Shown piece by piece: positions 8,884 through 21,303 of a stretch of 64,000 bases of DNA. Origin of the DNA: Bacteroidales bacterium (GTDB lineage Bacteria; Bacteroidota; Bacteroidia; Bacteroidales; UBA932); NCBI GenBank assembly GCA_017548445.1, contig JAFYZZ010000027.1:31506-95505 (forward strand), written 5' to 3'. Numbering within the stretch: the first letter of the stretch is position 1; each line of letters starts with the position of its first letter. The position numbers were made by a program, and so were the translations under genes. The notes under the pieces are model-generated. The model did no database searches, was not told where the DNA came from, and was given only the letters and a program-made list of their open reading frames with translations.

Positions 8884-10248
8884 CTATTTCTTCACTTCTT
8901 CTTCCGAGCGGGGGCCGAAGTTCACGGACACGTCGCCCGGGGTACCTTTTCCGAATTCATAGTCGTTGCCCGGCAGGATGGCGTTCAGCAGGATGCCCAC
9001 GAGGGCGGCGACGGCCAGGCCGCTGAGCGAGGTGAAGCCCAGGGAGATGGCGTCGTTCGCGCCGTACTTGATGCCGATGGCGAGCACGAGGATGAGGGCC
9101 GCGATGATGAGGTTGCGGGACGAGGTGAAGTCCACCCGGTTCTCGACCACATTGCGCACGCCCACGGCGGAGATCATACCATAGAGCACCAGCGAGACGC
9201 CGCCGATGGTCGCGGCGGGCATCGCGCCGATGAGCGCGGAGAACTTCGGGCAGAAGGCCAGCAGGATCGCGAAGCAGGCGGCGATGCGGATCACGCGCGG
9301 GTCGAAGACCCTGGTGATGTTCAGCACGCCGGTGTTCTCGCCGTAGGTGGTGTTGGCCGGGGCGCCGAACAGGGAGGCGATCATCGTGGCGAGACCGTCG
9401 CCCATCAGGGTGCGGTGCAGGCCCGGGTCGCCGAGGTAATTGATGCCCGTGGTGGAGGAGATGGCGCACATATCGCCGATGTGCTCGACCATCGTGGCGA
9501 GCGAGATGGGCAGGATGGCGATGATGGCGGCCACCACCAGACCCCAGTCGGGGTTCTTGAACACGGCGAAGGCGGTATCCTGCATCTTGAACGGCAGGCC
9601 CACCCACGCGGCTTCCTTCACAGGCGCGAAGTCCACCTGGCCGAAGCAGGCGGCCACGATGTAGGAGCCCAGCACGCCCAGCAGGATGGGAACGATCTTG
9701 ATCATCCCCTTGCCCCAGATGTTGCAGACGATGATGATGACCACGGCCACAAGGGCGAGCCACCAGTTCTGGCTGCAGTTCTGGATGGCCGAACCGGACA
9801 GGGTGAGGCCGATGGCGATGATGATCGGGCCAGTGACGATGGGCGGGAAAAAGCGCAGCACCTTCTTGGCGCCGAATGCCGCGAACAGGCCCGCCAGCAC
9901 GAAGTACATCAAACCCGCGCAGAACACGCCGATGCAGGCGTACGGCAGCGACTGGGCCAGGGAGAGTCCCTTGTCGACACCCATCTGCGTCACGGCCGCA
10001 TAGCCGCCGAGGAAAGCGAAGGACGAGCCCAGGAAGGCGGGGACCTTCAGCTTCGTCAGGAAATGGAAGAGCAGCGTGCCGATGCCCGCGAAGAGCAGCG
10101 TCGCAGAAACGGAGAGCCCGGTGATCACCGGAACGAGGACGGTGGCCCCGAACATCGCGAACAGATGCTGGAGGCCGAGTACGGTCATCTTGCCCGCGCC
10201 AAGCGGACGGGCGTCATAGATTGCCTGGTCTTTCTGTACTTGAGCCAT
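8884..10248 (-). CDS. NCS2-family nucleobase permease (uracil/xanthine type)
   Basis: 454 residues, inner-membrane nucleobase:H+ symporter with about 14 hydrophobic segments. The N-terminal block 'LGLQHLFAMFGATVLVPV' is the UraA-like signature; later 'AFLGGYAAV' and the 'NTTYGENTGVLNITRV' segment fit the substrate-binding half helices. Similarity is closest to the UraA/uracil branch, but the gene sits next to two GMP synthases, so guanine or xanthine uptake is also plausible. It follows the short GMP synthase by 20 bases, on the same strand. Confidence 0.88.
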   Translation of the reverse strand: MAQVQKDQAIYDARPLGAGKMTVLGLQHLFAMFGATVLVPVITGLSVSATLLFAGIGTLLFHFLTKLKVPAFLGSSFAFLGGYAAVTQMGVDKGLSLAQSLPYACIGVFCAGLMYFVLAGLFAAFGAKKVLRFFPPIVTGPIIIAIGLTLSGSAIQNCSQNWWLALVAVVIIIVCNIWGKGMIKIVPILLGVLGSYIVAACFGQVDFAPVKEAAWVGLPFKMQDTAFAVFKNPDWGLVVAAIIAILPISLATMVEHIGDMCAISSTTGINYLGDPGLHRTLMGDGLATMIASLFGAPANTTYGENTGVLNITRVFDPRVIRIAACFAILLAFCPKFSALIGAMPAATIGGVSLVLYGMISAVGVRNVVENRVDFTSSRNLIIAALILVLAIGIKYGANDAISLGFTSLSGLAVAALVGILLNAILPGNDYEFGKGTPGDVSVNFGPRSEEEVKK

Positions 10249-10268
10249 TGCTATTGTGAATTAAAAGG

Positions 10269-11252
10269 TTATTCCCACTCGATGGTTCCCGTCGGCTTCG
10301 GCGTGAGGTCGTACAGCACGCGGTTCACGCCCGGAACTTCCGTGATGATGCGCTGCGTGATATGGTGCAGCAGCTTGTACGGAATCTCCTCGATGGTGGC
10401 GGTCATCGCGTCGCGGGTGTTCACGGCACGGATGATGACCGGCCAGTCCCAGCTGCGCTTATTGTCCTTGACTCCCGTCGACTTGTAGTCGGGAACGATG
10501 GTGAAGTACTGCCATACCTTGCCTTCCAGGCCGTTCTTCGCAAACTCTTCGCGCAGGATGGCGTCGCTCTCGCGGAGAGCCTCCAGGCGGTCCCGGGTGA
10601 TGGCGCCGGTGCAGCGGACGCCCAGGCCGGGGCCGGGGAACGGCTGGCGGTACACCATATTGTCAGGCAGCCCCAGTTCCTTGCCGACCACGCGGACCTC
10701 GTCCTTGAAGAGCAGTTTGATCGGCTCCACGAGCTCGAACTGCAGGTCTTCGGGAAGACCTCCCACGTTGTGGTGCGACTTCACGGGACCGGATTCGACG
10801 ATATCGGGATAGATCGTCCCCTGGGCCAGGAAACTGATCCCCTCCAGCTTGCGGGCCTCCTCCTCGAACACGCGGATGAATTCCGCGCCGATGATCTTCC
10901 GCTTCTGCTCGGGATCGGCCACGCCGGCCAGCTTGTCGAGGAAACGGTCCGCGGCGTCCACGTATACCAGGTTGGCGCCGAGTTCGTCGCGGAATACCCG
11001 GATCACCTGTTCGGCCTCGCCCTTGCGAAGGAGACCGTGATTGACGTGCACGGACACCAGCTGCTTCCCTACCGCCTTGATAAGCAGCGCCGCGACCACG
11101 GAGGAGTCGACACCGCCCGACAAGGCCAGCAGCACTTTCTTGTCCCCGATCTGCTCACGCAGTTCCAAAATCTGTTTTTCAATGAAAGTCCGGGCCAGTC
11201 CGGCCGTCGTGATGCGCTCCATATTCGCGGGGCGAACGTTTCCTGTAGTCAT
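10269..11252 (-). CDS. GMP synthase ATP-pyrophosphatase subunit without glutaminase domain (second GuaA)
   Basis: 327 residues, matching only the C-terminal two thirds of GuaA. It has the PP-loop '[10 protein letters not shown]' near residue 45, '[13 protein letters not shown]' near 145, 'FPGPGLGVR' near 210 and the dimerisation end '[12 protein letters not shown]'. It should adenylate XMP and aminate it, using free ammonia or ammonia from a separate glutaminase. No glutaminase (GATase) gene is adjacent. Archaea and some bacteria use a split enzyme with such a subunit, but here a complete GuaA is encoded 1.7 kb upstream (12919-14499). An alternative start is Met11. It lies 36 bases after the CotH gene. 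Confidence 0.9.
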   Translation of the reverse strand: MTTGNVRPANMERITTAGLARTFIEKQILELREQIGDKKVLLALSGGVDSSVVAALLIKAVGKQLVSVHVNHGLLRKGEAEQVIRVFRDELGANLVYVDAADRFLDKLAGVADPEQKRKIIGAEFIRVFEEEARKLEGISFLAQGTIYPDIVESGPVKSHHNVGGLPEDLQFELVEPIKLLFKDEVRVVGKELGLPDNMVYRQPFPGPGLGVRCTGAITRDRLEALRESDAILREEFAKNGLEGKVWQYFTIVPDYKSTGVKDNKRSWDWPVIIRAVNTRDAMTATIEEIPYKLLHHITQRIITEVPGVNRVLYDLTPKPTGTIEWE

Positions 11253-11288
11253 ATAACAATACTTAATACATTAATGATTCACAAAATG

Positions 11289-12917
11289 CTATAGTTTCTC
11301 GGACAGAACTCCCAAACGGATATCATAATTGTCTTTCAGCCGCTTGACCGCTTCCTCAAAGGTCAGATTCTCATCCCCGTTGATGATGAATCCGCCGTTC
11401 ATATTGGCATCTCCGGCGGGATCCCACATCCGGAAATTGTACCTGGCGCTCTCGGACAACCGCTCCTGCAGCGCGTCCATATAGGCCGGAATGGTCTCCA
11501 GCTGCGGCAGCAGTTCCTGGAAACGCTTTTTCACCTTCTCCTTGAAGACGGGGTCCTCGAACAGGCGGGCGTACCAGATGGCCTCCCCGTTGATCAGGCC
11601 GGTCTTGCCCTGCGGTGAGGTATTATACGACAGCACCCCCCAGTCGAAGTCCCAGCAGGGGCCGGCCACCAGCTTCCCACCCCGGTCCTTATGCATAAAG
11701 ACGCTGCCGGGATTGCCCAGTTCGTGGTTTCCCATCACCTCGAACACGAGCCAGTAGTCCACGAAGGAATCCACGTCGATATAGTTGGCATAACCCTTCT
11801 CCAGGTCGGTAAAGTCCGGCCCGTAGATGGCTTCCGCCGTATCATAGACATACTGTTTGATGTAGGCAAGCTGCGCCTCGGTGAGGTCTTCCTCGTCCGG
11901 ATACTTGACACTGAAGGGGATACCGCCCTCGCTGCCCCATTCTACGCTCCCCCCGTGCGGATCGGTCCACTGGACCTCGTTGTCGTAATGGAAATCGCAC
12001 TCCAGCAGGTATCCGCCCGTCACGGCCTCGCCTTCGTTGTCTTCCGGCGTCATCTCCGTGACATTCACCCGGTTCTTGTCCACACGCACCTGTTCGATGA
12101 GCACATAGGTTCCCCGGTGTCTCCCGTTCAGCACCAGCTCCACCGGTTCGCAGTGCGGCGTCCAGTCCAGGTTCGTCATCGATGACACCTTCATCGCCAC
12201 CAGGTTCCGCATCAAGGACCTGTCCATAAAATTGGCCAGCAGGATCCAGCGCTTGTGCTTGGGCAGCCCGAACACCTCCGCCTTCTTGTCCAGTTTAATC
12301 AAGTAAGGCTTCTTGGGCCACTCCCAGGTGGTGTTGCCCCGGCCCCGGACGGAGCAGTTCACCTGTTCCAGATCATACCGCCCGCCGTCGGACCGGATGG
12401 TCAGGGCGGCCGGGACATATTCTTCCTTAGATACGATGGGGGCGTTGTTTTCCGTATCGATATAGACGGTGGCCAGACCCGTTTCCGGAATGAGGACGCC
12501 CGGAGCAAGCCGGTGAATCCGGACCGTAAAAGACGAAGAAAAGACAAAGGAATCCTCCCCGGCTTTCTTCCGGACCCCCAGCTGCACTGAATACTCGTAA
12601 TCCTCTCCCTTCCCGGTGTCGGACAGGACGGCCACGTACCGGCCCTCACCGGTCGAACGGACCTGGGTGAGCGAAAAGGCTTCGGACTGCGGGGACAGGA
12701 TCACGTCCGACGCCGGATTGAAGGCGAACTTCCCGTCCACCACGGTAAAGGCCACTTCGACATTCCCGTCCACCGGAATCTCCACCGTATTGACCTGCAT
12801 CTGGACCGAACTGAGCACGGGTTCCAGCGCCACTGTCTGGAATTCTTCCTTCTGCTCACAGGACGCAACGGTCAGCGCGATGGCAAAGACGGCGGAAACG
12901 TGTCGGAAATACCTCAT
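11289..12917 (-). CDS. CotH-kinase-family lipoprotein
   Basis: 542 residues. Signal peptide with lipobox (VASC near residue 20), a beta-rich domain to about 150, then the CotH fold: 'RGRGNTTWEWPKKPYLIKL' near 195, 'NFMDRSLMRNLVA', 'GTYVLIEQVRV', 'GGYLLECDF' and 'WDFDWGVLSYN' near 430. CotH relatives include protein kinases, but exported Bacteroidota members have no known role. I placed the start at 12917 because a signal peptide begins there, one base after the guaA stop codon; a longer reading would overlap guaA. It is inserted between two GMP synthase genes on one strand. Confidence 0.82.
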   Translation of the reverse strand: MRYFRHVSAVFAIALTVASCEQKEEFQTVALEPVLSSVQMQVNTVEIPVDGNVEVAFTVVDGKFAFNPASDVILSPQSEAFSLTQVRSTGEGRYVAVLSDTGKGEDYEYSVQLGVRKKAGEDSFVFSSSFTVRIHRLAPGVLIPETGLATVYIDTENNAPIVSKEEYVPAALTIRSDGGRYDLEQVNCSVRGRGNTTWEWPKKPYLIKLDKKAEVFGLPKHKRWILLANFMDRSLMRNLVAMKVSSMTNLDWTPHCEPVELVLNGRHRGTYVLIEQVRVDKNRVNVTEMTPEDNEGEAVTGGYLLECDFHYDNEVQWTDPHGGSVEWGSEGGIPFSVKYPDEEDLTEAQLAYIKQYVYDTAEAIYGPDFTDLEKGYANYIDVDSFVDYWLVFEVMGNHELGNPGSVFMHKDRGGKLVAGPCWDFDWGVLSYNTSPQGKTGLINGEAIWYARLFEDPVFKEKVKKRFQELLPQLETIPAYMDALQERLSESARYNFRMWDPAGDANMNGGFIINGDENLTFEEAVKRLKDNYDIRLGVLSEKL

Positions 12918-12918
12918 A

Positions 12919-16028
<3,110 letters not shown>

Positions 16029-16047
16029 AAAGTTATCAACAATTTCC

Positions 16048-16145
16048 AAGCGGCGGACGGAGTCTTCCAGACGGGCGGACGGAAATTATTTTTCGGACAA
16101 GTTTGCCGAAAAACCAATTTCCGCTCCGCTGTCCGTCCGCCGCTT
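16048..16145. repeat. Nested inverted repeats at the transporter 3' end
   Basis: 14-bp perfect inverted repeat (16048-16061 with 16132-16145), an inner GGAAATT/AATTTCC pair and an innermost hairpin at 16089-16113. It spans the end of the SBF transporter gene and part of the guaB upstream region, and probably folds into a multi-stem RNA that ends transcription. Confidence 0.55.
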
Positions 16146-17117
16146 TGCTTCATCCGTTTTCCGCTTTCTATACATCTGCCAGGTATTGTACACGTTATGC
16201 CAGATGGTATAGAAGCCGCCGGCGACGGAGACGACGGGGTCGAGGAAAGTGTAGCCCATCCAGATGCCGAAGACGGTGTTCTTCTGGCCGAGGGCCTGGC
16301 CGGCGGAGACGGGGCACTGCCAGCGCCGGCCGATGCGGCGGCCCGCCCAGAACTGCAGGATGCAGGAAAGCAGCGAGGCGACGCCGATCTGCCAGAGCAC
16401 GGCCGCGCCGGAACTGTTCCGCACGATGGCGCGGGTGCTCATCAGGATGGCCAGCGTGAGCGAAACCGCCCAGATGTAGAACGCCAGGTCCGGAAAACGA
16501 AGCAGCCACGCGTGGAACTTCGGCATCAGGTAGCGCACCAGCCAGGCCAGCAGGCAGGGCAGGATGAGCAGCGGGAATATCTTCGCCAGGATGCGCAGGA
16601 AGGCCTCCGAGAAAGTCAGCCCCTCCATCGGATGGATGAGCGGCACCATCAGCGGCACCAGCACCGCCACCACAAGGTTGATAAGCACCGTATAGGTGAC
16701 CACCCCGGCCATATTGCCGCCCAGCTTGCCCGTCACCACGGCGCAGGCCGTGGCCGTGGGGCAGATCAGGCACAGCATCGCCGCCTCGAAACCATAACGC
16801 AAGGGCAGTTCGGGGCAGAAATACAGCAGCAGCGCCAGTCCCGTGAACAGCCCGGCCTGGATGAGCAGCAGCCACAGCATCCATCGGTGCGGCCGCATCT
16901 GGTGCGGCTCAATCCGACAGAAACTCAGGAACAGCATAATGAAGAGCAGCACCGGCTGCACCGTCTTCGCAATCCGCTCCAGCACCGGTCCCGCCGTGTG
17001 AAGGGCCGGAATGGAATGATAGACCAGATACAGGGAGGCGCCCACGATCATACCGATAATGAGCGCCCAGTCCCGCAGGAACTTCTTTAAGGTGTAGCGA
17101 TACGGGCGAGGAAGCAT
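16086..17117 (-). CDS. SBF/BASS-family transporter (bile acid:sodium symporter-like)
   Basis: 343 residues with 9-10 hydrophobic segments. 'LLFIMLFLSFCRIEPHQMRPHRW' (about 75-97) and 'AAMLCLICPTATACAVVTGKLGGN' (about 132-155), with the broken-helix ATA motif, are typical of the BASS/ACR3 superfamily, which moves organic anions with Na+. The substrate is not readable from sequence. Its start overlaps the 3' end of purD-folD by 31 bases, so it is the last gene of the purine operon transcript. The charged tail (KRKTDEAKRRTDSG...) is encoded inside a nested inverted repeat. Confidence 0.8.
   Translation of the reverse strand: MLPRPYRYTLKKFLRDWALIIGMIVGASLYLVYHSIPALHTAGPVLERIAKTVQPVLLFIMLFLSFCRIEPHQMRPHRWMLWLLLIQAGLFTGLALLLYFCPELPLRYGFEAAMLCLICPTATACAVVTGKLGGNMAGVVTYTVLINLVVAVLVPLMVPLIHPMEGLTFSEAFLRILAKIFPLLILPCLLAWLVRYLMPKFHAWLLRFPDLAFYIWAVSLTLAILMSTRAIVRNSSGAAVLWQIGVASLLSCILQFWAGRRIGRRWQCPVSAGQALGQKNTVFGIWMGYTFLDPVVSVAGGFYTIWHNVYNTWQMYRKRKTDEAKRRTDSGAEIGFSANLSEK
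16089..16113 (-). terminator. Terminator hairpin at the end of the purine operon
   Basis: Stem TTTTTCGG/CCGAAAAA (16089-16096 with 16106-16113) immediately at the stop codon of the SBF transporter gene, with T/A-rich flanks. It ends transcription from either side only weakly by appearance. Confidence 0.5.
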
Positions 17118-19198
17118 TCCACTGTATTCTCCATCAGCATCGCGATGGTCATCGGCCCCACGCCGCCCGGCACGGGCGTGATCCAGGAAGCACGCAGGCG
17201 GGCCTCCGTGAAATCCACGTCACCGCACAGGCGCCCGTCGGCGTCGCGGTTCATTCCCACGTCGATGACCACGGCCCCGGGCTTGACCATATCGCCCGTC
17301 ACCACGTTCACCTTGCCCACGGCCACCACCAGCACGTCGGCCTGCAGCGTCACGGACTTAAGGTCCTTCGTGCGCGAATGCGCGATGATGACGGTGGCGT
17401 TGCGGTCCAGCAGGAGCTTCGCCACCGGCTTGCCCACGATGTTGCTGCGGCCCACCACCACGGCGGTCTTGCCCTTCAGGTCGATGCCGCTCTCGTCGAT
17501 CAGCCGCAGGATGCCCTTGGGCGTGCAGGGCACGGTGCAGGGGCGCCCGAGCCACAGGTCGGCCACGTTCAGCGGATGGAATCCGTCCACGTCCTTCTCC
17601 TTGGCGATGGCGTCGATCACGCGCGCCTCATTGATCTGTTTCGGCAGCGGCAGCTGAACCAGGATGCCGTCCAGTTCGGGGTCGCGGTTCAGCGTGTCGA
17701 TCATCTGCAGCAGGGCCTCCTCGGACACGTCTTCCGCCATCGTGATCAGGCGGGAGTTCATCCCCAGGTAGATGGCCGTCTTCACCTTGTTGCGCACGTA
17801 CACCTGGCTGGCGGGATTGCTGCCCACGATGATCACGGCAAGCGACGGCTTGCGGCCGTACTTCACCTCCAGCCTGCCGATGCGCTCGCGCAGGTCCTCC
17901 TTGATGGAAGCCGACAGCGCCTTGCCGTCCAGCAGGCGGCCGTCCAGCGCCCAGTGCGCGATGTCGCGGCGGAAGAAGAGTTCATCGCACCGGATCTTCG
18001 CCAGCTCGGCATAAACCTTCTCGCGGGCAGCGCGGATGCCGGCCCCCTCTGCCACGACCATCATCACGCGGCCGCCGTTCGTGAGCAGGCGGTCGCCGTC
18101 GCGCTTCGTGCCCATATGGTACACCTTGGCATCCACGTCCTCCACGCCCTTGATTTCGAACCCTTTAGGATAAGAGCCCGGATAGCCCCTGGAGGCCAGC
18201 ACCACGCCCAGCGTGACGGCGTCCCGCCAGACGGGCTGCGCCGCCGGACGGCCGTCCGCCACGGCGGAGAAGATGTCGTAGATGTCGCTTTCCAGCAGCG
18301 GTAGCACCACCTCGGTCTCGGGGTCGCCGAAACGGGCGTTGAATTCGATGACTTTCACCCCGTCCGGGGTCTTCATCAAGCCGCCGTAGAGCACGCCCGA
18401 AAGCGGGCAGCCCTCGGCCGCCATCGCCTTCGCAGCCGCCTCCAGGATATTTGTCAGGGCAAAAGAGCGGTCCTCTTCCGTAATGAAAGGCAGGCCCGTG
18501 TAGGCGCCCATACCGCCGGTATTGGGACCGCGGTCGCCGTCGAAAGCGCGCTTGTGGTCCTGCGAAAGCGGCATCGGATACACGCGCTCCCCGGCCACGA
18601 AAGCCATAAAGGAGAACTCGGGTCCGGTGAGGAAATCCTCCACCACCACGCGGCCCTTGCCGAAAGCCTCGTCCAGCAGCATACTGCGCAGCGCCGCTTC
18701 GGCATCCTCCGCGTTCGCGGCAATCACGACGCCCTTGCCGGCAGCCAGGCCGTCGTACTTCAGCACGGCCGGGAACGGGCGGGCGTTCACGTACGCGAGC
18801 GCTTCGTCGAAGTCGTCGAAACTGCGGTAACCCGCCGTGGGGATGCCGTACTTGTCCATCAGCACCTTCGCGAACTCCTTGCTGCTCTCGATGCGCGTGG
18901 CGGCCTGCGTGTGGCCGAAAATCCGAAGCCCGGCAGCGCGGAAGGCGTCCACGACTCCCACCGACAGCGCCGCCTCGGGGCCCACGACCGTGAGGTCGAT
19001 TCCCTGCTCCTGCGCAAACTTCAGCAGCCCCGCCACGTCGGTATCCTTCAGGGGCACGTTTTCCGCCTGCAGGCCGATGCCGGCATTGCCGGGGGCGCAC
19101 CAGATCTTCGCGACCTGCGGCGAGCGGGCCAGCGCATCCACGATGGCGTGCTCACGTCCGCCGCCGCCCACTACGAGCACTTTCTTGTCCTTAGCCAT
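17087..19198 (-). CDS. purD-folD: PurD-FolD fusion: GAR synthetase plus methylene-THF dehydrogenase/cyclohydrolase
   Basis: 703 residues joining two complete enzymes. Residues 1 to about 420 are PurD (phosphoribosylamine-glycine ligase): 'VVGGGGREHAI' at the start, ATP-grasp 'KYDGLAAGKGV' near 147, 'GDRGPNTGGMGAYTG' near 220, 'EFNARFGDPE' near 290, ending 'FFRRDIAHWAL' where free PurD normally ends. FolD begins about residue 422 ('LLDGKALSASIKEDL') and keeps 'SQVYVRNKVK' with the catalytic Lys, 'QLPLP', 'GRSNIVGKP' and 'PGGVGPMT'. FolD makes 10-formyl-THF, the cofactor used by PurN and PurH, the next genes upstream. There is no Met at the junction, so this is not two overlapping genes. I know of no described PurD-FolD fusion. 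Confidence 0.95.
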   Translation of the reverse strand: MAKDKKVLVVGGGGREHAIVDALARSPQVAKIWCAPGNAGIGLQAENVPLKDTDVAGLLKFAQEQGIDLTVVGPEAALSVGVVDAFRAAGLRIFGHTQAATRIESSKEFAKVLMDKYGIPTAGYRSFDDFDEALAYVNARPFPAVLKYDGLAAGKGVVIAANAEDAEAALRSMLLDEAFGKGRVVVEDFLTGPEFSFMAFVAGERVYPMPLSQDHKRAFDGDRGPNTGGMGAYTGLPFITEEDRSFALTNILEAAAKAMAAEGCPLSGVLYGGLMKTPDGVKVIEFNARFGDPETEVVLPLLESDIYDIFSAVADGRPAAQPVWRDAVTLGVVLASRGYPGSYPKGFEIKGVEDVDAKVYHMGTKRDGDRLLTNGGRVMMVVAEGAGIRAAREKVYAELAKIRCDELFFRRDIAHWALDGRLLDGKALSASIKEDLRERIGRLEVKYGRKPSLAVIIVGSNPASQVYVRNKVKTAIYLGMNSRLITMAEDVSEEALLQMIDTLNRDPELDGILVQLPLPKQINEARVIDAIAKEKDVDGFHPLNVADLWLGRPCTVPCTPKGILRLIDESGIDLKGKTAVVVGRSNIVGKPVAKLLLDRNATVIIAHSRTKDLKSVTLQADVLVVAVGKVNVVTGDMVKPGAVVIDVGMNRDADGRLCGDVDFTEARLRASWITPVPGGVGPMTIAMLMENTVECFLARIATP

Positions 19199-19201
19199 AT
19201 C

Positions 19202-20734
19202 CTAATGCTTGAAATGTCTGATTCCGGTGAAGAGCATCGTGATGCCCAGTTCGTCGGCCTTGGCGACCGCGTCCGCATCGCGGATGCTGCCGCCCGGCTG
19301 CACGATGGCGCTCACGCCGTACTGCGCGGCCAGGGCCACGGTGTCGTCGAAGGGCAGGAAGCCGTCGGAAGCGAGGATCAAGCCTTCGGTGAAACCGGCC
19401 GCCTGCGCCTCCTTGAGGGCGATTTCAGCCGACCCGACGCGGTTGGTCTGGCCGGCGCCCACACCGATGGTATGGCCGTCGCGTACCACCGCGATAGCAT
19501 TGGATTTCACGTGCTTGACAATGCGCCAGCCGAAGTCCAGGTCGGCCATCTGCGCCACCGTGGGACGGACTTTCGTCACGCACATCTGTTCCGTCACGGC
19601 CTCCACCGCGGTGTCCAGCTGCTGGGCCAGCATCCCGCCGTTCACGCCCACGTACTGCATCGGGGCCTTCTCCTGCGGGGCCATCGGCACCTCCAGCACA
19701 CGGAGGTTCTTCTTGGCGGAGAGGATTTCCAGCGCCTCCGGGCTGAAGGAAGGGGCGATCACGATTTCCAGGAAGATGGGCTTCATCCCGCGCGCCACCT
19801 CGGCGGTGAGTTCGCGGTTCACGCCCACGATACCGCCGTAAATGCTCACCTTGTCGGCCTCGTAGGCGGCCTGCCAGGCATCCTCCAGCGTCTCCCCCAC
19901 GGCCGCGCCGCAGGGATTCATATGCTTGAGCGCCACGCAGAAAGGCTTGTCGGCGAAGTCACGCAGCACGTTCAGCGCCGCGTTGGCGTCCTGGATGTTG
20001 TTGTAGGACAGTTCCTTGCCCTGGATCTGCCGGGCGAAGGCCAGGGAATACGGCTCCGGCTGCATCGCGGCGTAGAACTTCGCAGCCTGATGCGGGTTCT
20101 CGCCATAGCGCAGCGGCTGCTTCAGGTCGTACTCCAGGAAGAGCTTCTCGTTCAGGCCGGCCTGCGCGCGCATCCAGGAGGCGATGCACATATCGTATTC
20201 GGCGGTGTGGGTGTAAGCCTTGGCGGACAGCTGCAGGCGCGTGGTGTCGCAGGTCCTGCCGTTCGCGCGGATCTCCTCCAGCACCTTGTCATAATCCGCC
20301 GGATCGCACACGATGGTCACGTCGCGCCAGTTCTTGGCTGCACTGCGCACCATCGACGGTCCGCCGATGTCGATGTTCTCGATGGCGTCCTCCATCGTCA
20401 CGCCCTCCTTCGCAATGGTCTGCCGGAAGGGGTAGAGGTTCACGCACACCAGGTCGATGGTCTGTATCCCCTGCTCTGAGAGGGTGGCCATATGGACGGG
20501 CAGGTCGCGCCTCGCCAGGATGCCCCCGTGCACCTTCGGATGCAGGGTCTTCACCCGGCCGTCGAGGATCTCCGGGAATCCGGTCACTTCACTGATGCCC
20601 ACGGTCTTCACGCCGCTCTGCTCCAGCAGACGCTGCGTTCCGCCCGTGGCGATGATGGTCCAACCCAACTTCTGCAGGCCCTGCACGAACGGCACGAGCC
20701 CGGTCTTGTCGCTAACGCTGATTAATGCTCTCAT
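19202..20734 (-). CDS. purH: Bifunctional AICAR transformylase/IMP cyclohydrolase
   Basis: 510 residues, slightly shorter than E. coli PurH (529). The N-terminal IMP cyclohydrolase (MGS-like fold) shows 'ALISVSDKTGL' at the start and 'SGVKTVGISEVTGFPEILDGRVKTLHPKVHGG' near 45-75. The C-terminal transformylase carries 'LKYGENPHQAA' near 205, 'FCVALKHMNPCG' (catalytic Lys-His) near 260 and 'VVRDGHTIGVGAGQTNR' near 420. It performs the last two steps to IMP. Its ATG shares one base with the purN stop codon. Confidence 0.97.
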   Translation of the reverse strand: MRALISVSDKTGLVPFVQGLQKLGWTIIATGGTQRLLEQSGVKTVGISEVTGFPEILDGRVKTLHPKVHGGILARRDLPVHMATLSEQGIQTIDLVCVNLYPFRQTIAKEGVTMEDAIENIDIGGPSMVRSAAKNWRDVTIVCDPADYDKVLEEIRANGRTCDTTRLQLSAKAYTHTAEYDMCIASWMRAQAGLNEKLFLEYDLKQPLRYGENPHQAAKFYAAMQPEPYSLAFARQIQGKELSYNNIQDANAALNVLRDFADKPFCVALKHMNPCGAAVGETLEDAWQAAYEADKVSIYGGIVGVNRELTAEVARGMKPIFLEIVIAPSFSPEALEILSAKKNLRVLEVPMAPQEKAPMQYVGVNGGMLAQQLDTAVEAVTEQMCVTKVRPTVAQMADLDFGWRIVKHVKSNAIAVVRDGHTIGVGAGQTNRVGSAEIALKEAQAAGFTEGLILASDGFLPFDDTVALAAQYGVSAIVQPGGSIRDADAVAKADELGITMLFTGIRHFKH

Positions 20735-21303
20735 TATTTCTCTTTCAACAACTTGTCGATGGTTTCCACGTACAAGGCGTGTTCTATCTTCTGGCCTATG
20801 CGATGCACTTCCTCCGGGTCGTCCCCGTCATATTCGAAGGCCCGCTGCGCAATGATCTTCCCCCCGTCCAGGTCGGCGTTCACCCAATGGATGGTGATGC
20901 CGTACACCTTGACGCCGTAGGCCACGGCGTCTTCCACGGCGTGCGCACCTTTGAATGCCGGCAGCAGCGAGGGATGGATGTTGATGATGCGCCCGCCGTA
21001 GGCTTCCAGCAGCACGTCGGAGATGATGCGCATATAGCCCGCCAGGCACACCAGGTCGATTCCGGCGGCGTCCATCCGGCGGATAACCTCCCGCTCGAAT
21101 TCGGCTTTGGAACCGAACGATTTCGGCGAGGCGACGAACGTCGGCACGCCGAAACGCTCCACGCGCGCCACCACAGCGGCGCCGGGCCTGTCGCAGACCA
21201 TCAGGGCCACCTCGGCGTCCAGGCGCCCGTCGGCGCAGGCTTGTGCGATGGCCTCGAAATTGGTTCCGGAACCGCTGGCGAAGACCGCTAGGCGTTTTTT
21301 CAT
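20734..21303 (-). CDS. purN: Phosphoribosylglycinamide formyltransferase
   Basis: 189 residues. Transfers formyl from 10-formyl-THF to GAR. Seen: '[15 protein letters not shown]' (phosphate loop) at the start, '[33 protein letters not shown]' around 85-117 with the catalytic Asn/His, and '[13 protein letters not shown]' with the catalytic Asp near 143. I chose the start at 21303 because it gives the family N-terminus and an ATGA overlap with the purM stop. Neighbours purM and purH are coupled by overlaps on both sides. Confidence 0.96.
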   Translation of the reverse strand: MKKRLAVFASGSGTNFEAIAQACADGRLDAEVALMVCDRPGAAVVARVERFGVPTFVASPKSFGSKAEFEREVIRRMDAAGIDLVCLAGYMRIISDVLLEAYGGRIINIHPSLLPAFKGAHAVEDAVAYGVKVYGITIHWVNADLDGGKIIAQRAFEYDGDDPEEVHRIGQKIEHALYVETIDKLLKEK

